Of a stretch of 48,606 nt of DNA, positions 30,313 through 38,762 are shown piece after piece (position 1 is the first letter of the stretch; each line of letters begins with the position of its first letter). Origin of the DNA: a virus; IMG/VR virus record IMGVR_UViG_3300008107_001187, positions 1-48,606 of that record. One strand, given 5' to 3'. The notes under the pieces are model-generated. The model was not told the origin of the DNA. It worked only from the letters and a program-made list of their open reading frames with translations, and did no database searches. A program made the translations under genes and the position numbers.

Positions 30313-31124
30313 GTTCCTGTGCGTATTTCAGTTAGTGTGTATTCAGTGTGGCAGATCTCTACCAGCCACTTATCTCGATTGATGTCATAAGACTTTTCTA
30401 TGTTGGCCATGCTCATACCTACCGGGGCCGCCAAACTGCTCTCATGCACAATGGGCCTACAACCTGCAATAGCAGCCTGCACTCCAGGACCTGAATTGTA
30501 ATTGACCACTGCATGATAGTTAAACCGCATGTCAAAGCTGTCGTAGGTGCCAGCAACCGGCCGCGGTTGTTCCACTGCGACGTCAGGCGGCAACTGACTC
30601 AAGTTCAGTCGATTGCGTGGATGCGGGCGTATACTGATGGGCCGATCAGTGTGCTGTCTTACCAATTTAATTTGATCCAATACCCATTGTGTCATGTCCA
30701 TACCAGAGACTTGTAAACTGCGAGCATGTTGAGCAGCAATAACTACATTGGGACTGGAGTTAAAAGTTATGGCCTGGCTGACATTCAATGTGCGTGGTCG
30801 ATCCCAATCTAAATTTTCTTCATGTCCGTAGTATCCATCTCTTGTGATATTGTTTACTGCTACCTTCCAAGTCTGCCCACGATACAGCGCACCAATTTCC
30901 AAAACAATCACTGGTTTGTTTTGACTGCGATAGTGCTCGTACACTGCTTGATTTGGTGCCATGCGTCCTGCCCAAAGCACACTCCAAATCACAGCCGCAT
31001 CAGCAGTCATTGAATTTTCTTGTGTTTGTATGCCGCGCGATTGCAAAAGATCCAAAACCGCCGACATCACAGGCCTACTGTTTTGGGCACATTGAGAAGG
31101 AAAATAGGCTATGTTATTGATCAT
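30276..31124 (-). CDS. GT-B-like glycosyltransferase/capsule-synthesis-type protein (paralogue 1)
   Basis: The 282-residue protein belongs to a paralogue set in this window. Diagnostic segments are VRQHTDRPISIRPHPRNRLN (paralogues: VKQHTDRPIVIRER, LKQHTDREIVVRLK) and the C-terminal donor-binding-like FNYHAVVNYNSGPGVQAAIA, followed by GCRPIVHESSLAAPVG. That arrangement matches CDP-glycerol/capsule polysaccharide transferases. The N-terminal half (AAVIWSVLWAGRMAPNQAVY) differs from the other paralogues. It starts 11 bases from the divergent plus-strand glycan operon. Confidence 0.7.
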   Translation of the reverse strand: MINNIAYFPSQCAQNSRPVMSAVLDLLQSRGIQTQENSMTADAAVIWSVLWAGRMAPNQAVYEHYRSQNKPVIVLEIGALYRGQTWKVAVNNITRDGYYGHEENLDWDRPRTLNVSQAITFNSSPNVVIAAQHARSLQVSGMDMTQWVLDQIKLVRQHTDRPISIRPHPRNRLNLSQLPPDVAVEQPRPVAGTYDSFDMRFNYHAVVNYNSGPGVQAAIAGCRPIVHESSLAAPVGMSMANIEKSYDINRDKWLVEICHTEYTLTEIRTGTWLKRIEPALIK

Positions 31125-31135
31125 AAGTACGTGAG

Positions 31136-31930
31136 ATGAAATACACTGTAATTACCACTTTCAACGCGGATGGTTATGCAAAGTACGGCCAGCGCATGAT
31201 ACAGACATTTTTACAAAATTGGCCAGTTGATCTAGTTGTGTATGCCGAAGGATGCAAAGTAACTGAGTCATCACCTAATCTTGAAGTACGTGATATTGAT
31301 GTAGTTACCGAGCTCTCTGCATTCAAACAACAGTGGCAAGGGGTTCCCCGGGCCAATGGCGATGTCAGTGCTGATCCTGTTAGATCAAAACGCAAAGATT
31401 CAGGTAAAGGATTCAAATGGGACGCTGTGAGATTTGCTCACAAGGTCTACAGCATTTTCCATTGTGCAAAAAATGCACAGACTGATTGGCTGATTTGGAT
31501 GGACGCAGACACTGTGTGCCATAGTGCAATCACTCAATCTGATTTGGCAAGACTATGTCCGGACACCGTGGATCTTTGTTTTTTAGGCCGGCGCGGCAAA
31601 TTCAGCGAGTGCGGATTGTACGCTATGAATCTTCAAAGTCCACGCACAAGAGATTTTTTAACACAGTTTCAGCAATACTATGATAATGCTGAACAGGGTA
31701 TCTTTACTCTGGCCGAATGGCATGACTCATTTGTGTTTGATGCAGTAAGAAGTCACTTGCCACTGATAGAACTTGATTGGTCAAGCCATTTGATCACAGG
31801 CGAAGGCCATCCCTTAATCAATTCAGAGTGGGGTGCCTGGCTAGATCATCTCAAAGGCAAACGCAAGGCCACAGGACGCAGTCCTGCTAGTGACTTAAAA
31901 GTCCAACGAACAGAGGCATATTGGCAATGA
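31136..31930 (+). CDS. Glycosyltransferase, GT-A type with DAD motif
   Basis: The protein begins MKYTVITTFNADGYAKYGQR, continues FLQNWPVDLVVYAEGCKV and has DWLIWMDADTVCHSAITQSD with the DxD metal motif, then ECGLYAMNLQSPRTRDFLTQ and WHDSFVFDAV. I know this as a glycosyltransferase-like family of aquatic phages. It is the first of four plus-strand genes with overlapping ends. No Shine-Dalgarno stands out, and no promoter is clear in the 11-base divergent gap, so control probably comes from within the neighbouring coding sequence. Confidence 0.75.
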   Translation: MKYTVITTFNADGYAKYGQRMIQTFLQNWPVDLVVYAEGCKVTESSPNLEVRDIDVVTELSAFKQQWQGVPRANGDVSADPVRSKRKDSGKGFKWDAVRFAHKVYSIFHCAKNAQTDWLIWMDADTVCHSAITQSDLARLCPDTVDLCFLGRRGKFSECGLYAMNLQSPRTRDFLTQFQQYYDNAEQGIFTLAEWHDSFVFDAVRSHLPLIELDWSSHLITGEGHPLINSEWGAWLDHLKGKRKATGRSPASDLKVQRTEAYWQ

Positions 31931-32727
31931 ACTGGATTTACCTTAACAAAAATAACGAAGACCAATACATAGAGATGTTTGCACAAGGCAGTCAGTGTCA
32001 CACTACTCAGTTGGAAACGTGGAACTATGATGACAGCAATGATCCTATTGTGTTACGTGGCATCATGAAACACAAGATATTCAAACGCTGCTGGCAAGAC
32101 AACAGACCATTTAGGTACATGGACACAGGATACTTTGGCAACAGAGCTAATTTTAGAAATCCACATGGTGTAAAAATGTGGCATCGAATAGTAGACAACA
32201 ATTTGCAACACGGAAAAATTATCTCCAGGCCAGATGATAGATGGAAACAGTTTAATATTGATATCAAAGCACGGCGTCGTGGGTCTGATATTGTGATTGT
32301 GATGCCTGAAGATAAACCTTGTATTGTGTATGGTACCACAGCTCAACAATGGCTAGATGAAACTGTAGCAACAGTTAAACAACACACAGATAGACCCATT
32401 GTGATACGTGAACGAAACAAAAATCGACAGGCGAGAGAAGCTGTACCATTTACCAGTTTGTTACGAGATGCACATGCTGTAATTGTATATAACAGTATTG
32501 CCGCTACAGAGTCGGTGCTGGAAGGAGTACCAGCGTTTGTTTGTGCTCCAAGCAATGCAGCAGATCCAGTTGCCAACAGAGATCTAGCCAAAATTGAAGA
32601 TCCTTGGTTCCCAGATCTGGAGCTGGTGCGTGCATGGGCTTGTCATTTAGCTTATGGTCAATTCCACAACAGAGAACTTAGAGATGGCACGGCCGCAAGG
32701 ATATTAGAGGAAACCAAACATGTATGA
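31921..32727 (+). CDS. GT-B-like glycosyltransferase-type protein (paralogue 2)
   Basis: The 268-residue protein resembles gene 34549-35577 in order: DPIVLRGIMKHKIFKRCWQD, FRYMDTGYFGNRANFRN, IISRPDDRWKQFNIDI, VKQHTDRPIVIRERNKNR, DAHAVIVYNSIAATESVLEG and AWACHLAYGQFHNRELRDGT. The YNSIAATE and GxPAF blocks occupy the donor-binding position of GT-B enzymes. It overlaps the preceding and following genes by 8-10 bases. Its paralogue lies on the opposite strand 2 kb away. Confidence 0.75.
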   Translation: MAMNWIYLNKNNEDQYIEMFAQGSQCHTTQLETWNYDDSNDPIVLRGIMKHKIFKRCWQDNRPFRYMDTGYFGNRANFRNPHGVKMWHRIVDNNLQHGKIISRPDDRWKQFNIDIKARRRGSDIVIVMPEDKPCIVYGTTAQQWLDETVATVKQHTDRPIVIRERNKNRQAREAVPFTSLLRDAHAVIVYNSIAATESVLEGVPAFVCAPSNAADPVANRDLAKIEDPWFPDLELVRAWACHLAYGQFHNRELRDGTAARILEETKHV

Positions 32728-33382
32728 AAGCCACGGGTGGTGGTTCCCAGACACCGAAGATCACTTTCCCAAAATGCTAGCCAAAAGTGTAAGCAAGGGT
32801 GGACCAACTGAATATCAGTACCAAGTTAGACGTCGAAGTTTTGATCATGTAAAACAAAAACGTGTGGCCTTAGACATTGGTGCCAATGTTGGGTTATGGA
32901 GTCGTGACCTTACAAAACATTTTACACAAGTGATTGCATTTGAACCTGTTGCTATGTTTAGAGAATGCTTGGAACGCAATGTGTTTGCCAAGAACTTGCT
33001 TGTTGAGCCAATTGCACTGGGAGACCACGAAGGCATGATCCAAATGATCATTACAGAAGGCAACACAGGACATACTCATGTGGATCCAAACAGCACAGCG
33101 GGCGACACAAAAATCACACGTTTGGACAGTCTAGAATTGCCTGTAGTTGATTACATCAAAATTGACTGCGAAGGATTTGAGTATCGTGTGTTGCAAGGTG
33201 CAGAACAAACTGTCAAACGCTGCCGTCCTATTGTGGTAATAGAACAAAAACCGCATGATGCATACAGCAAAGATTATGGACAGTTTGCCGCTGTTGGGTT
33301 ACTGGAATCTTGGGGCATGATTCGACTGGATCAAGTCAAAGACGATTGGATCATGGGTTGGATAAAAAATGACATTAATTGA
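32720..33382 (+). CDS. FkbM-family methyltransferase
   Basis: The SAM-binding core VALDIGANVGLWSRDLTKHF, VIAFEPVAMFRECLERNV, PIALGDHEGMIQMI, the TKITRLDSL block, then VDYIKIDCEGFEYRVLQGAE and IVVIEQKPHD is the classic FkbM order. Such enzymes O-methylate sugars or other hydroxyls. It is the third gene of the plus-strand glycan operon, overlapping the fourth by 14 bases. Confidence 0.92.
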   Translation: MYESHGWWFPDTEDHFPKMLAKSVSKGGPTEYQYQVRRRSFDHVKQKRVALDIGANVGLWSRDLTKHFTQVIAFEPVAMFRECLERNVFAKNLLVEPIALGDHEGMIQMIITEGNTGHTHVDPNSTAGDTKITRLDSLELPVVDYIKIDCEGFEYRVLQGAEQTVKRCRPIVVIEQKPHDAYSKDYGQFAAVGLLESWGMIRLDQVKDDWIMGWIKNDIN

Positions 33383-33929
33383 CAAAGAATACCAAAAACA
33401 ATTGGCCAGCATGCACAGTGGTGGTAAATTTAATCATGGCGCCAAAGCCTACACTGTGGTCAAAGATTTTATCAATCAATATCAGCCTGCCACACTGCTA
33501 GATTTTGGATGCGGGCATGGCGCATTACTAGACACAATTGGCCAGCATCATCCAAACATTGTGCTATCTGGATATGACCCTGGCAATGCCAGCTTTGCTA
33601 AATTGCCCACCAAGACATTTGATGCAGTTATCAGCACAGACGCTATAGAACACATTGAGCCAGAGTTTCTAATAGAAACATTCAAAACCATAAACCATTT
33701 GATGGAACGTTGTGGTTGTTTTAGAATTGCTTGCTATCCTGCCAAGAAAAATTTACCAGATGGTCGCAATGCTCATTTGATTGTGGAGAGTCCAGACTGG
33801 TGGCGAAACAAATTAACAACAGTGATGGGTGTAAAGGTCGTGAGCGAACAGATTTCAGTAGTTGATAAAACTCACAAATGGCCGCATGTTCTAGGTTACA
33901 ACTACGATGTTATCGTAGAAAAGGCATGA
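33369..33929 (+). CDS. Class I SAM-dependent methyltransferase
   Basis: Motif I LLDFGCGHGALLDTIGQHHP, motif II LSGYDPGN, motif III TFDAVISTDAIEHIEPEFLI and the DAIEH signature are those of Methyltransf_11/23 enzymes. At 186 residues it is a single domain. It ends the plus-strand operon and overlaps the 3' end of the broken glycosyltransferase on the minus strand by 20 bases. The substrate is unknown; the operon suggests a glycan or glycolipid. Confidence 0.88.
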   Translation: MTLIDKEYQKQLASMHSGGKFNHGAKAYTVVKDFINQYQPATLLDFGCGHGALLDTIGQHHPNIVLSGYDPGNASFAKLPTKTFDAVISTDAIEHIEPEFLIETFKTINHLMERCGCFRIACYPAKKNLPDGRNAHLIVESPDWWRNKLTTVMGVKVVSEQISVVDKTHKWPHVLGYNYDVIVEKA

Positions 33930-34200
33930 ACTTTTGATAGATTTGCCCACTGCGGCCATCGGCATCCGACCAGTGTGCAGCCGCTAGGTCGTTGATCCAT
34001 TGCGATCTATCAAAGGTCTGTGGTGACTCTAAATTGGCAATGTTTTTGTTGGCCACTGACCAGCTCACACAACTTTGATCATCAACAAACACCGGAATGT
34101 TGGCGCACACAGCAGCCACACTGGCAGAACTGTTAAAAAACACAGCGGCATGAGCATTTTGCAAATCTTGCAACAATGAACTCTTTGCTGGATCTACCAC
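33910..34200 (-). CDS. C-terminal fragment of a broken GT-B-like gene (paralogue 4)
   Basis: The frame reads VDPAKSSLLQDLQNAHAAVF, FNSSASVAAVCANIPVFVDD, ANKNIANLESPQTFDRSQWI and ends with a Trp/His-rich tail (NDLAAAHWSDADGRSGQIYQ). This is the donor-binding C-terminal end of the same family as the neighbouring paralogues. Upstream in the same frame it continues as IPKVTV before running into the N-terminal fragment in another frame. No Shine-Dalgarno precedes the ATG/GTG region, so it is probably not translated independently. Confidence 0.65.
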   Translation of the reverse strand: MVDPAKSSLLQDLQNAHAAVFFNSSASVAAVCANIPVFVDDQSCVSWSVANKNIANLESPQTFDRSQWINDLAAAHWSDADGRSGQIYQKFMPFLR

Positions 34201-34202
34201 TG

Positions 34203-34559
34203 TTACTTTAGGTATGCACGATCATAAAATGGGCCGCCAATGCTGTATCTCAAATAAGTTCCGTGATCATCAAGATATTTGAAACAACTGGCATCAATGC
34301 ACATTGTTTTCAAACCTTGGCGTTGCTGTTCAGCAATAATTTGTTTACGTAGAGCTATATTTGGTCCACCAGTGTTTGTGGTTGCCCAGCCCAACATCAC
34401 AGCCAGTCTGCTGGGTGTATATTTGTAATCCCACTCTACTACTACATTACCGCCTGAATTTTTGACTCCGTCAGCAAAACTTTCCAAACATTCAATTTTT
34501 CTAGAATGTTTTCGAGGATTGGCAACAGAACTGATGTAAACCACTGCATCAATGGTCAT
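34203..34559 (-). CDS. N-terminal fragment of a broken GT-B-like gene (paralogue 4)
   Basis: The frame reads MTIDAVVYISSVANPRKHSR, VVVEWDYKYTPSRLAVMLGW and LRKQIIAEQQRQGLKTMCID, then YLRYSIGGPFYDRAYLK and stops. The middle third, which should contain the HTDRPI-type segment of the family, is absent, and the C-terminal end lies in another frame. Paralogues are 268-342 residues; the two pieces together make only about 215, so about 100 residues are missing near 34205-34222. Confidence 0.65.
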   Translation of the reverse strand: MTIDAVVYISSVANPRKHSRKIECLESFADGVKNSGGNVVVEWDYKYTPSRLAVMLGWATTNTGGPNIALRKQIIAEQQRQGLKTMCIDASCFKYLDDHGTYLRYSIGGPFYDRAYLK

Positions 34560-35577
34560 TCAGTATTCTCCATGCAGTGCCATCGCGCATTTCTGGCTCA
34601 GTGAACTGGCAATATGCAATGTGCCTGGTCCAAGCTTCTACTTCGTCTAGCGTGGGTATTTTTGGATTTTCAATTTCTGATAATGATTGACTGCATAATG
34701 CGGCAGCGGCATTTGGACCCAAAGTAATAGCTGGTTTGCCGCACAACAGTGCTTCGCCGGCAGCAATGCTTGAGTAAGTGACCAGGCACCAGATATCTTG
34801 TTGCAGAGCCATTTGCATGGTGTCGGTGGTTTGTCGTACTGACCGACCTTGCTTGAGTCTGACCACTATTTCACGGTCAGTGTGCTGTTTTAAAGTAGCA
34901 ATGGTTTGATTCATCCACTGTTCAAGATCGATGTCATACAAGTTTAACAGTTTTTGGCTAGGAGGGGCCAACAAAATTTTGGCGCCGTCTTGTCTAAATT
35001 TTGTAAGTTGAAGATTGCACTTAGCAACTCGGTCGCCTGGTCTGTCAATTATGGGCCCAAAATTTTGCACATCATTTTTGGTGATGCGGTGAAATGTTTT
35101 TTTCTTACCATTACCAAAATAACCAGTGTCAAGATAGTAGAAATCTCTGCCTTGCTGTTTGCACACTGCCATCTCTTTGCGTTTGGTAATACCTCGTAGT
35201 ACCACCGGAGTCATGTTATTTTCTTCTTTTGTCCAATTGCTGATTCTTCCGCCAGCCCCTTGTACAAAACTTTGTAGTATGGGATCGTACATGTGTCCTT
35301 TTTCCTTATACTTGAAATCTCCTGGTTCTGTGGCAATAGCTGCAACTGTATCTTGTTTTAGGCCATGTATGGATTGAATTAAAGTATCTGCTGTGACACC
35401 ATAGTATTCGCCAGCAGCATCAACTCGATACTTTAAGATATCTCTAAACAATTTGTGTATGTCAGGAGGCACCATGTCTAAAACATGCTGAGGTAATGGT
35501 GCTAACAGTTCTTCATCTTCTTCACTCATATATCTCTCTGTTGACAATATTCTGTTAGTAAGCGTTCCTTGTGCCAC
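34549..35577 (-). CDS. GT-B-like glycosyltransferase-type protein (paralogue 3)
   Basis: The 342-residue protein is the longest member of the set. VVLRGITKRKEMAVCKQQGR, FYYLDTGYFGNGKKK, DRPGDRVAKCNLQL, LKQHTDREIVVRLKQGRSVR, CLVTYSSIAAGEALLCGKPA and RHIAYCQFTEPEMRDGTAWR align with gene 31921-32727. An extra N-terminal ~75 residues (LLAPLPQHVLDMVPPDIHKL) distinguishes it. It overlaps the GT8-like gene upstream by 52 bases and the broken paralogue downstream by 11. Confidence 0.75.
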   Translation of the reverse strand: MAQGTLTNRILSTERYMSEEDEELLAPLPQHVLDMVPPDIHKLFRDILKYRVDAAGEYYGVTADTLIQSIHGLKQDTVAAIATEPGDFKYKEKGHMYDPILQSFVQGAGGRISNWTKEENNMTPVVLRGITKRKEMAVCKQQGRDFYYLDTGYFGNGKKKTFHRITKNDVQNFGPIIDRPGDRVAKCNLQLTKFRQDGAKILLAPPSQKLLNLYDIDLEQWMNQTIATLKQHTDREIVVRLKQGRSVRQTTDTMQMALQQDIWCLVTYSSIAAGEALLCGKPAITLGPNAAAALCSQSLSEIENPKIPTLDEVEAWTRHIAYCQFTEPEMRDGTAWRILNDH

Positions 35578-36212
35578 TCGTTACCTTGTGGAGTGTCAGC
35601 AAACTCGTGAAAGCATGGAGTGCCCAAGGTATAGTGCAAGAGCTTGGCGTCGGGGTTTGGCCCGTATTCATCGGGCAACCAATTCCATTCTTTAGGCAGT
35701 TCGCCTATGCGAGCATCATCCAACCATGTGAATCTATGCAACTCAGCACCTGTAGCTTTTTGCACAAACTCAGGAGTAAGTTTTCGGTTAGGATAACTGT
35801 TACAATTCCACAGTATCACACTGGACCAGTTTTTGCGTGGATAGTCTTCGTTCTTGGCCCCTAAATACTTTTCAGTCATCTTGGTTTTATAGTCATGTTT
35901 GACTACCATTACATCTGAATAAGCATCTCGCAAGTTCCAAAGTTCTGCAATGTCTCCACGCACAATCATATCACCGTCAATGAATATTGCCCAACCTATG
36001 TGTTGCATGAGATGTGGCACAAGAAATCGTGTGTAGATAAAGTGATTGCTGCCGTCTGTGTGTGTTTCGCTGTAGTCCTTGAACAAATTAAGTGCAACTG
36101 GAATGATTGCAACAGGTCTGCTTGAATTTCGAATAATAGAATTTACGCAGGTGTGATATGCAATTGCTTCTCTAGGATCGTATCCTACAAATACTGGTAT
36201 AATATCTTTCAT
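35526..36212 (-). CDS. Glycosyltransferase, GT8-like with DGD motif
   Basis: The protein reads MKDIIPVFVGYDPREAIAYH, TRFLVPHLMQHIGWAIFIDG-DMIVRGDIAELW (Asp-Gly-Asp metal motif), KNWSSVILWNCNSYPN, and ends with LLHYTLGTPCFHEFADTPQG, the HxxG-type block of GT8 enzymes that contacts UDP. This gives a complete 228-residue GT-A glycosyltransferase. It is coupled to the cytidylyltransferase-cupin gene upstream (four-base overlap), which may supply an activated sugar. Confidence 0.85.
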   Translation of the reverse strand: MKDIIPVFVGYDPREAIAYHTCVNSIIRNSSRPVAIIPVALNLFKDYSETHTDGSNHFIYTRFLVPHLMQHIGWAIFIDGDMIVRGDIAELWNLRDAYSDVMVVKHDYKTKMTEKYLGAKNEDYPRKNWSSVILWNCNSYPNRKLTPEFVQKATGAELHRFTWLDDARIGELPKEWNWLPDEYGPNPDAKLLHYTLGTPCFHEFADTPQGNEWHKERLLTEYCQQRDI

Positions 36213-36970
36213 CGGCGTTCGATATCTTCTTCTACACAGTTTTCCCCAAACTGTATTTCAATCAGTTTGAGTGGACGGTCTGTTTCGTTGCACAATTGAT
36301 GCCATTCATTGCGATTGATCCAAGTAGCTTCATGCACAGTTAGGTGATCTTTGATGTCTCTATCTGTACTGGAATCTAGTGTGTACACCGTGGCTTCACC
36401 TTCAGCCACAAACCAAAACTCTGATCGTCGGTCATGCCGTTGCATGCTCAAACAAGTTTTGGGTGCCACAGTAAGTTCTTTAAGTTTGGTGTTGGCGCCA
36501 ACTTCGTGTAACACACGATAGTATCCCCAGGCTCGCGAGGTCTTGGGCTTTTTCCATTCTTCAAGAATCCATGAACTGCTATTCTTTTTATCCTCGCCGC
36601 CTACACCAAATGCAAATTCTAAATTGCTATCTATCACATCCATTTCAGGAATGTTTTTGTCAGTGCGATCACCACCATTGGCAAATATCAACGTTGCGTC
36701 AGGGTAGTGTGCTCGAACCTGTCGGATAAACTCTTTAGCTGAACCATCTGCATCGTCAAATGTGTACACTTCGTCAACCATGGCAAGATTGTTTATCACA
36801 CACAATCTTTCCGTCCATGGCATGAATGGCCGACCTTTTTTACGAGTCAGCCATTCGTCTGAATTAAGTCCCACAATCAGCATGTCGCCTAAAGTGCGGG
36901 CGGTTTTGAAATAGGCAATATGCCCAGAGTGTAGCGGATCAAAGCCGCCAGTTACAAGTACAATTTTCAT
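36209..36970 (-). CDS. Cytidylyltransferase-like protein fused to a cupin domain
   Basis: I placed the start at ATG 36970 (MKIVLVTGGFDPLHSGHIAY), where the HSGH motif (residues 14-17) begins an HxGH nucleotidyltransferase domain of the RfaE/TagD type: LIVGLNSDEWLTRKKGRPFM, ERLCVINNLAMVDEVY. From about residue 140 a cupin follows (WGYYRVLHEVGANTKLKELT, SMQRHDRRSEFWFVAEGEAT, WINRNEWHQLCNETDRPLKL), like mannose-6-phosphate isomerase type II C-termini. It probably makes or edits a CDP- or ADP-activated sugar for the glycosyltransferases downstream. A TGTAAATA motif lies only six bases before the ATG. Confidence 0.85.
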   Translation of the reverse strand: MKIVLVTGGFDPLHSGHIAYFKTARTLGDMLIVGLNSDEWLTRKKGRPFMPWTERLCVINNLAMVDEVYTFDDADGSAKEFIRQVRAHYPDATLIFANGGDRTDKNIPEMDVIDSNLEFAFGVGGEDKKNSSSWILEEWKKPKTSRAWGYYRVLHEVGANTKLKELTVAPKTCLSMQRHDRRSEFWFVAEGEATVYTLDSSTDRDIKDHLTVHEATWINRNEWHQLCNETDRPLKLIEIQFGENCVEEDIERR

Positions 36971-36978
36971 GCAGGTAT

Positions 36979-37431
36979 TTACACCTGGATGTCTTCCATG
37001 CCAGCAGTTCTTAGCCGCACAACATGCCCCATTTGCCACTGTTTGGTATCCAGACCCTTCATGATACCCAACCAGCGATTGCGTAGGTATGCCACTTCGT
37101 TGATTATGGTTTCGTAATCAATCACTTCATCTTCGCCATCCACATACTTTTCTGCGTCGCGACTAGTGAGCGCACGGGCATAGCCTTCCAGATACTTTTG
37201 GAAATGCTTTCTGCGGATCTTACGCAGTTGGATATTGAGGAAGTTCAACACAGCTTCAATTTCTTGAAGCTGGTTGTATCTAAACTCAGTAATGCCAGGA
37301 AGTGCTGTTATGTTTTTTTCAACAATTCCAGCAATGCGGCAGTCTTTTTTAGCGTCAGTTATTTCACGCTCGTAGTGTGCTATAAAATCTGGAATAGCAT
37401 CAAGATTAGCAACTACTCGACTATACCACAT
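36979..37431 (-). CDS. uvsY: Recombination mediator UvsY
   Basis: The 150-residue helical, basic protein has IVEKNITALPGITEFRYNQL, LNIQLRKIRRKHFQKYLEGY and DYETIINEVAYLRNRWLGIM followed by KGLDTKQWQMGHVVRLRTAG, which fits UvsY of T4-like phages (T4 UvsY is 137 residues). UvsY loads UvsX on gp32-covered ssDNA. Its place one gene from uvsX supports the call. It overlaps the small acidic gene upstream by one base (TAATG-type). Confidence 0.82.
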   Translation of the reverse strand: MWYSRVVANLDAIPDFIAHYEREITDAKKDCRIAGIVEKNITALPGITEFRYNQLQEIEAVLNFLNIQLRKIRRKHFQKYLEGYARALTSRDAEKYVDGEDEVIDYETIINEVAYLRNRWLGIMKGLDTKQWQMGHVVRLRTAGMEDIQV

Positions 37432-37697
37432 TAATTTTCCCAGTCGTCTTCGTTGGGATCCTCTTCTTCAGGATCCTCTTCTTCGTCGTCTTCTGAGTAA
37501 TCTTTGTCGTTGTCAAGATATACAGTAAGTGCTCGTTTGATGTCTGAATCACCTTTGAATGCGTTACGAATATCTTCAGCGTCACAGTCATTGTCCATTA
37601 GAATTTGAACCACAGTCTCTGCTGCTTCGTTGCGGTCAACTGTGTTTACATAACGCTTGAGCTCTCCCCAAATTTCTGCTGCCACATGTTCACTCAT
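37431..37697 (-). CDS. Small acidic protein between uvsX and uvsY, 88 aa
   Basis: The first 65 residues (VAAEIWGELKRYVNTVDRNE, AAETVVQILMDNDCDAEDIR, FKGDSDIKRALTVYL) are a small helical domain also found beside uvsX/uvsY in T4-like cyanophages. The tail is almost all Asp/Glu (SEDDEEEDPEEEDPNEDDWE), resembling a DNA-mimic or the acidic tail of gp32. A role in recombination is inferred from position. It overlaps uvsX by four bases. Confidence 0.8.
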   Translation of the reverse strand: MSEHVAAEIWGELKRYVNTVDRNEAAETVVQILMDNDCDAEDIRNAFKGDSDIKRALTVYLDNDKDYSEDDEEEDPEEEDPNEDDWEN

Positions 37698-38749
37698 TCT
37701 GCTTCCTCCTCGCCGGTACTTACCTCTTCCTTGATATTTCCAAAGTCTTTCATCACAGTGTCAAGGCAGTTGTCATCGTTGCGTTCCCATCCTTTGCGGA
37801 ACTTCTTGATGATTTCACCATGACTGGTAGTAAACACCAGACTGTTGCCTTCTTTCTTGAGCAGGCCTTTTTTCTCAATCAAGTCAGTTAGTCCTGAGTA
37901 CGGACTCATACCTGTTGTGTAAGGAATCTTAACTTGCACGCCTTCAAACGGTTTGGCATAGCGTGTTTTCATAACCTTGCAACCAGCACGTATGCCCATG
38001 ACATCAGTGATCTTGTTGCCGTCCTCGTCCTCTTTGAGTTTCATCTTCTTCATGGCCACTACAATTGATGAGGCGTAAATGAAACCTTGACCGCCGCTAA
38101 TTTTATCGTCTGGGTCAAACATATCCTGTGAGGCGTATGTGTGGTTGGTACAAACCAAACCCACATTGTATGAACCAAACATGTTCACACAGTTACGCAC
38201 CAAGGCGGTGAGAGCTTTGGGTTTACGTCCTAGATCACCCTTCATTTCGCCTGCATCAAACTGATTCACATCAGTGGGTGTCAACAACATACCCAGTGAG
38301 TCAATTACAAACATGACCTTGGGCCGCTCGCCATCTGGCAGAGCCTTGTAGTCGCTCATGAATGTGGAGATAGTTTTGGCCACGTCATCAATCATGGCCA
38401 TGCTTAGTTTGAGCAATTTGCTGTCACTTGTGTCAACACCAAGTGCCTTGAGCCAATCTTCATCCAGTGCGTTTTCACTGTCAATCAACACCACAAAGAT
38501 ACCTTGCTCTTGTGCGTTCTTCACAATGTTGCCCGAGCAGATATAACTCTTACCTGCGCCAGAATCTCCAGCAAACACAGTTACCTTGCCCAGTGGAATG
38601 CCACGGTTAAAGTCTCCTGAAATCAGGTAGTTCAGTGCATAGTTGCCTGTTGAGATCCAGTCTGTTGGATCATTAAAACCAATCGATAGGCCGTCGATTG
38701 ATTTGGTAATTTCCTTACGAAACTTACTTACGTCAAATGGTTTTCCCAT
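37694..38749 (-). CDS. uvsX: RecA-like recombinase UvsX
   Basis: The 351-residue protein has Walker A GDSGAGKS (residues 61-68), IFVVLIDSENALDEDW (Walker B-like acid strand), VMFVIDSLGMLLTPTDVNQF and LVCTNHTY with the loop region KISGGQGFIYASSIVVAMKK. It pairs homologous DNA in recombination-dependent replication. AGGTGA precedes the ATG. The C-terminus ends in an acidic tail (EEVSTGEEEAE). A terminator just upstream separates it from gp32, so it must have its own promoter in the 38750-38810 gap; none is obvious. Confidence 0.95.
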   Translation of the reverse strand: MGKPFDVSKFRKEITKSIDGLSIGFNDPTDWISTGNYALNYLISGDFNRGIPLGKVTVFAGDSGAGKSYICSGNIVKNAQEQGIFVVLIDSENALDEDWLKALGVDTSDSKLLKLSMAMIDDVAKTISTFMSDYKALPDGERPKVMFVIDSLGMLLTPTDVNQFDAGEMKGDLGRKPKALTALVRNCVNMFGSYNVGLVCTNHTYASQDMFDPDDKISGGQGFIYASSIVVAMKKMKLKEDEDGNKITDVMGIRAGCKVMKTRYAKPFEGVQVKIPYTTGMSPYSGLTDLIEKKGLLKKEGNSLVFTTSHGEIIKKFRKGWERNDDNCLDTVMKDFGNIKEEVSTGEEEAE

Positions 38750-38762
38750 GTATCACCTGTTA

